Below, one piece after another: positions 61,739-64,000 of a stretch of DNA of 64,000 bases. This DNA is from Thermogladius sp023256015 (GTDB lineage Archaea; Thermoproteota; Thermoprotei_A; Sulfolobales; Desulfurococcaceae). Location: positions 62,001-126,000 of the forward strand of contig NZ_CP151274.1 in assembly GCF_051131135.1 (NCBI RefSeq), read 5' to 3'. Made by a program: the position numbers and the translations under genes. Numbering within the stretch: the stretch's first letter is position 1; each line of letters begins with the position of its first letter. Under the pieces are notes generated by a model. It searched no databases. It was given only the letters and a program-made list of their open reading frames with translations, and was not told where the DNA came from.

Positions 61739-64000
61739 CCCTTCTCACCATTATGACGAACACGTCTCCACCTATGTCCCACTCCCTGGCGTAGCCGTCT
61801 AGCTCGGGGAGCGTGTCCACGAGCTCGACTTTCACGGAGCCTGTCTCGTTCTTCACGTAGTCTTGGTACCACGTGAGTAGGCTCTTCTTGTCGGCCGGGG
61901 CGACGATATACGTCTCGACCTTCTCGTCGAGCTCTAGGTTCATCATCTTTCTCATCACCTGGATCCTCCTGACGACGTCTCTGGCCAGCCCTTCCGCGAC
62001 CTCCTTCTCCGTCAACCTCTTGTCGACCGCTATTGTCCCAAGCTCGCTTACCTCAACTGTGTAGCCCTCTACGTAACCTACGACGACCTCGAAGTCGCCT
62101 TGTTCTAATCTCGCAGTCCTCCCCTCGATCTCGAGGTCGAAGTAGCCCTTTGTCAGGAGCCCGTGCGCGACCTCGCTCTCTCTTCCCTTGACGTACTCTA
62201 TCACTCTGCCTGTTAGTTCCTTGAACTTTGGCCCGAGCCTCTTGTAGACCGGTCTCAGGGTGTAGACCACTATCTCCTCGACGCTTTTTGCGCCCTTCAC
62301 CTCCACCGCTTTCGAATTGAACACCTTCTTTAAGAGCTCCGAGTGCTTTTCCACGACCTCGGCGACTTCCTTCTTGTCCGTGTAGACTATCACGCTTTTG
62401 ACTGGTTGCCGCAGTTTAATCCCGGCTTTCATCCTGGCCGCCGCGACCCGGTCTGCGAGTGTCCTGACGACCTCCATCTCCCTCTCTACTGAGGGGTCGA
62501 GGAGCGAATAGTCTGGCTGTGGCCAGTCGGAGAGGTGGACAGACTCGGCGCCCTCGACGGGTCTGAAGACCTTCTGGTACACGTACTCCGCAAAGAAGGG
62601 TGTGAAGGGGGCAGCCACCACCAACATGTTCTTCAAGACGTAGTAGAGCACCGCGTACGCTGCTAGCTTGTCCTCGGTCTCCTCTTCCACCCATATCCTC
62701 GGTCTAACGATCCTGAGATACCAGTGGCTCAGGTCTTCCACGACAAACCTCCTCCACTCTCTGACAGCTTCGTGTATCCTGTAGTTCTCGAGGCTCTCTG
62801 TTATCCTGATCAAGGTGTTCGTGAAACGGCTCAACAACCATTTGTCTTCGAACTTCAGCCTGCCGGCAAACTTCTCTAAGCTGTTCCTCGAGGGGTCGAA
62901 CTTGTCTAGGTTCATGTAGGTGGAGGCGAACAAGTAGACGTTCCAAGCCACTTGCAGGTCGCTCGCTACTTCGTCGATGCTCTTCCAGGAGAACCTCAGG
63001 TCTTCCCACACAGTGTTGCTCAACAGCCACAGCCTGAGCGGGTCTCTACCAACCGTTTTGATCGCTTCGTCTGCGCCCACGTAGTTGCCCAAGCTCTTGT
63101 GCATCTCCCTCCCTTTCTCGTCGAGGGCGAAACCGTGAACCAAGACAGTCTTATATGGGCTGACGCCGAAGCCTATGACGCCCGACCTCAGGAGTGAGAA
63201 GAACCACCCTCTCGTCTGGTCGTGCCCCTCTACAATGAAGTCTACGACTACCTCCCCTCCCTTGAGGTCTTGCGGGCGCCCCCTGGCAGCGTAGAAGGCT
63301 ATACCGCTGTCCAACCAGACGTCCACGACGTCTTCGACCCTTCTCATACTCCTGCCGCAAACGGGGCACTTGAGCTCGACCCTGTCGATCCATGGTCTGT
63401 GGAGGTCTGGCGGGACCTCGCCGCCCAGCCTCCTGATGTCGTCGACGTCCCCGACTACGACGTAGTGTCCATTCTCGCAAACCCAGACTGGTAGTGGCGT
63501 CCCCCAGTACCGCTGCCTAGATACCACCCAGTCCTGGACGTTCTCGAGCATGTGTAGCATCCTCTGGAGCGCCCACTCGGGTATCCACTTGACAGACTTT
63601 GCCTCCTGTACTAGCCTCTCCCTCAACCTAGATACTCTGATAACCCACTGCTTCGTTGCACGCAGGACGACGGGCGTCTTGCACCTCCAGCACACGGGGT
63701 ACTTGTGGATGATGGAGCCCTCGTACACGAGATAGCCCCTCTCTCTCAGGTCCTCGATGATCGCTCTGTTGGCGTCGCGTACGAACATGCCCTGGTACTT
63801 ACCAGCCTCCTCCGTGAAGACGCCCTCGTCGTTGACCGGGCTCACAACCAGGTCAATACCGCTCTTCTTGGCGACCTCGAAGTCCTCGAAGCCGTGGCCG
63901 GGAGCCGCGTGTACTAGGCCCGTACCCTCGTGTAGGCTTACGTACTCCTCCGAGGGGAGGACGACGTGGTACTTGCCCAGCTTCTTCTGGGCTTCGACCA
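61728..64000 (-). CDS. ileS: Isoleucyl-tRNA synthetase, C-terminal portion (5' part outside window)
   Basis: The frame is open through the right edge of the window, so the N-terminus is missing. The visible 757 residues begin in the CP1 editing domain (Gly-Thr-Gly-Leu-Val-His-Ala-Ala-Pro-Gly-His-Gly, the tRNA-Ile/Val editing signature) and include Ser-Arg-Gln-Arg-Tyr-Trp-Gly-Thr-Pro-Leu-Pro, a zinc motif Cys-Pro-Val-Cys, Gly-Arg-Glu-Met-His-Lys-Ser-Leu-Gly-Asn (KMSKS-type loop with Met-His), the anticodon domain and a C-terminal alpha/beta part. It charges tRNA-Ile and edits valine. Confidence 0.95.
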   Translation of the reverse strand, partial: VEAQKKLGKYHVVLPSEEYVSLHEGTGLVHAAPGHGFEDFEVAKKSGIDLVVSPVNDEGVFTEEAGKYQGMFVRDANRAIIEDLRERGYLVYEGSIIHKYPVCWRCKTPVVLRATKQWVIRVSRLRERLVQEAKSVKWIPEWALQRMLHMLENVQDWVVSRQRYWGTPLPVWVCENGHYVVVGDVDDIRRLGGEVPPDLHRPWIDRVELKCPVCGRSMRRVEDVVDVWLDSGIAFYAARGRPQDLKGGEVVVDFIVEGHDQTRGWFFSLLRSGVIGFGVSPYKTVLVHGFALDEKGREMHKSLGNYVGADEAIKTVGRDPLRLWLLSNTVWEDLRFSWKSIDEVASDLQVAWNVYLFASTYMNLDKFDPSRNSLEKFAGRLKFEDKWLLSRFTNTLIRITESLENYRIHEAVREWRRFVVEDLSHWYLRIVRPRIWVEEETEDKLAAYAVLYYVLKNMLVVAAPFTPFFAEYVYQKVFRPVEGAESVHLSDWPQPDYSLLDPSVEREMEVVRTLADRVAAARMKAGIKLRQPVKSVIVYTDKKEVAEVVEKHSELLKKVFNSKAVEVKGAKSVEEIVVYTLRPVYKRLGPKFKELTGRVIEYVKGRESEVAHGLLTKGYFDLEIEGRTARLEQGDFEVVVGYVEGYTVEVSELGTIAVDKRLTEKEVAEGLARDVVRRIQVMRKMMNLELDEKVETYIVAPADKKSLLTWYQDYVKNETGSVKVELVDTLPELDGYAREWDIGGDVFVIMVRRVGR

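Noticed and set aside
1..64000. CRISPR array, tRNA, rRNA, insertion sequence or integrase
   Set aside because: I looked for regularly spaced repeats, T-loop sequences and terminal inverted repeats with a transposase and saw none. A systematic tRNAscan or IS search was not possible here.

Overview
The window looks like a chromosomal stretch from a hyperthermophilic crenarchaeon, most likely a member of the Desulfurococcales. This placement is inferred from gene content: a crenarchaeal-type single-OB SSB with an Arg/Gly tail, PCNA, deoxyhypusine synthase, TiaS, Taw1, GAPN, a tungstate ABC transporter and archaeal MptA/MptE/MptD pterin genes. Many genes have TATA-like boxes about 25 bases before the start codon, and GTG or TTG starts are common. 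Most of the window is GC-rich with dense gene packing. I see no rRNA, tRNA, insertion sequence or CRISPR array.

Layout: 1-2.4 kb is the end of a phosphate uptake operon (pstC', pstA, pstB, phoU-like). 2.6-7.2 kb holds threonine synthase, GAPN, an amidohydrolase and a tiny basic protein. 7.2-11.2 kb is an accessory area with a winged-helix protein, a protein disulfide oxidoreductase carrying a histidine tract, a DtxR-type and a NikR-type metalloregulator, and a surface-protein pair. 11.3-13.8 kb encodes a PIN-domain protein with a possible CARF-like N-terminus, followed by an all-helical partner. 13.8-25.3 kb contains a DppA peptidase, a B12/radical SAM protein, a bacterial-type MetRS, an ROK kinase, a SpoIIM-like membrane protein, a hemerythrin-like protein, a DUF47 protein, a MobA/MocA-like transferase and HypD. 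25.4-28 kb has a PLP-type arginine decarboxylase and a DUF357-RibL fusion.

From about 27.9 to 34.35 kb the sequence turns clearly AT-rich. This block carries hexuloisomerase (hxlB), a small transaldolase/F6P-aldolase-like protein, a ribose-type ABC importer and a PfkB sugar kinase. Both edges fall inside genes (3' end of the RibL gene, 5' end of an EamA transporter), which suggests a sugar-utilisation cassette brought in by homologous recombination from a lower-GC relative.

35-47.7 kb carries a FucI-like protein, a TauE-type exporter, a mannose-1-phosphate guanylyltransferase with a degenerate mutase domain, Taw1, a three-gene pterin cluster (MptD, flavoprotein, DHPS-like), PCNA, and a PhoH-KH ATPase. 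47.7-53.9 kb is a leftward run: FeoA, FeoB, endonuclease III, a Trm5/TYW2-family enzyme and the tungstate transporter. 53.9-64 kb has MptA-MptE, a PD-(D/E)XK nuclease-like protein, deoxyhypusine synthase, TiaS, a secreted transglutaminase, SSB coupled to a PqqD-like protein, a DUF123 protein, cytidine deaminase and the C-terminal part of IleRS.

The genes connect in several ways. Arginine decarboxylase can supply agmatine for TiaS and for the polyamines used by deoxyhypusine synthase. Taw1 and the Trm5/TYW2 enzyme belong to wyosine synthesis. MptA, MptE, MptD and the DHPS-like and flavoprotein genes fit an archaeal folate-type cofactor pathway. Metal handling recurs (Feo, Tup, NikR, DtxR, HypD). 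Two C/D box guide RNAs are visible (about 40.64 and 61.05 kb). Two genes (feoB and the sugar ABC ATPase) have no ATG, GTG or TTG before their P-loop and may start at CTG.
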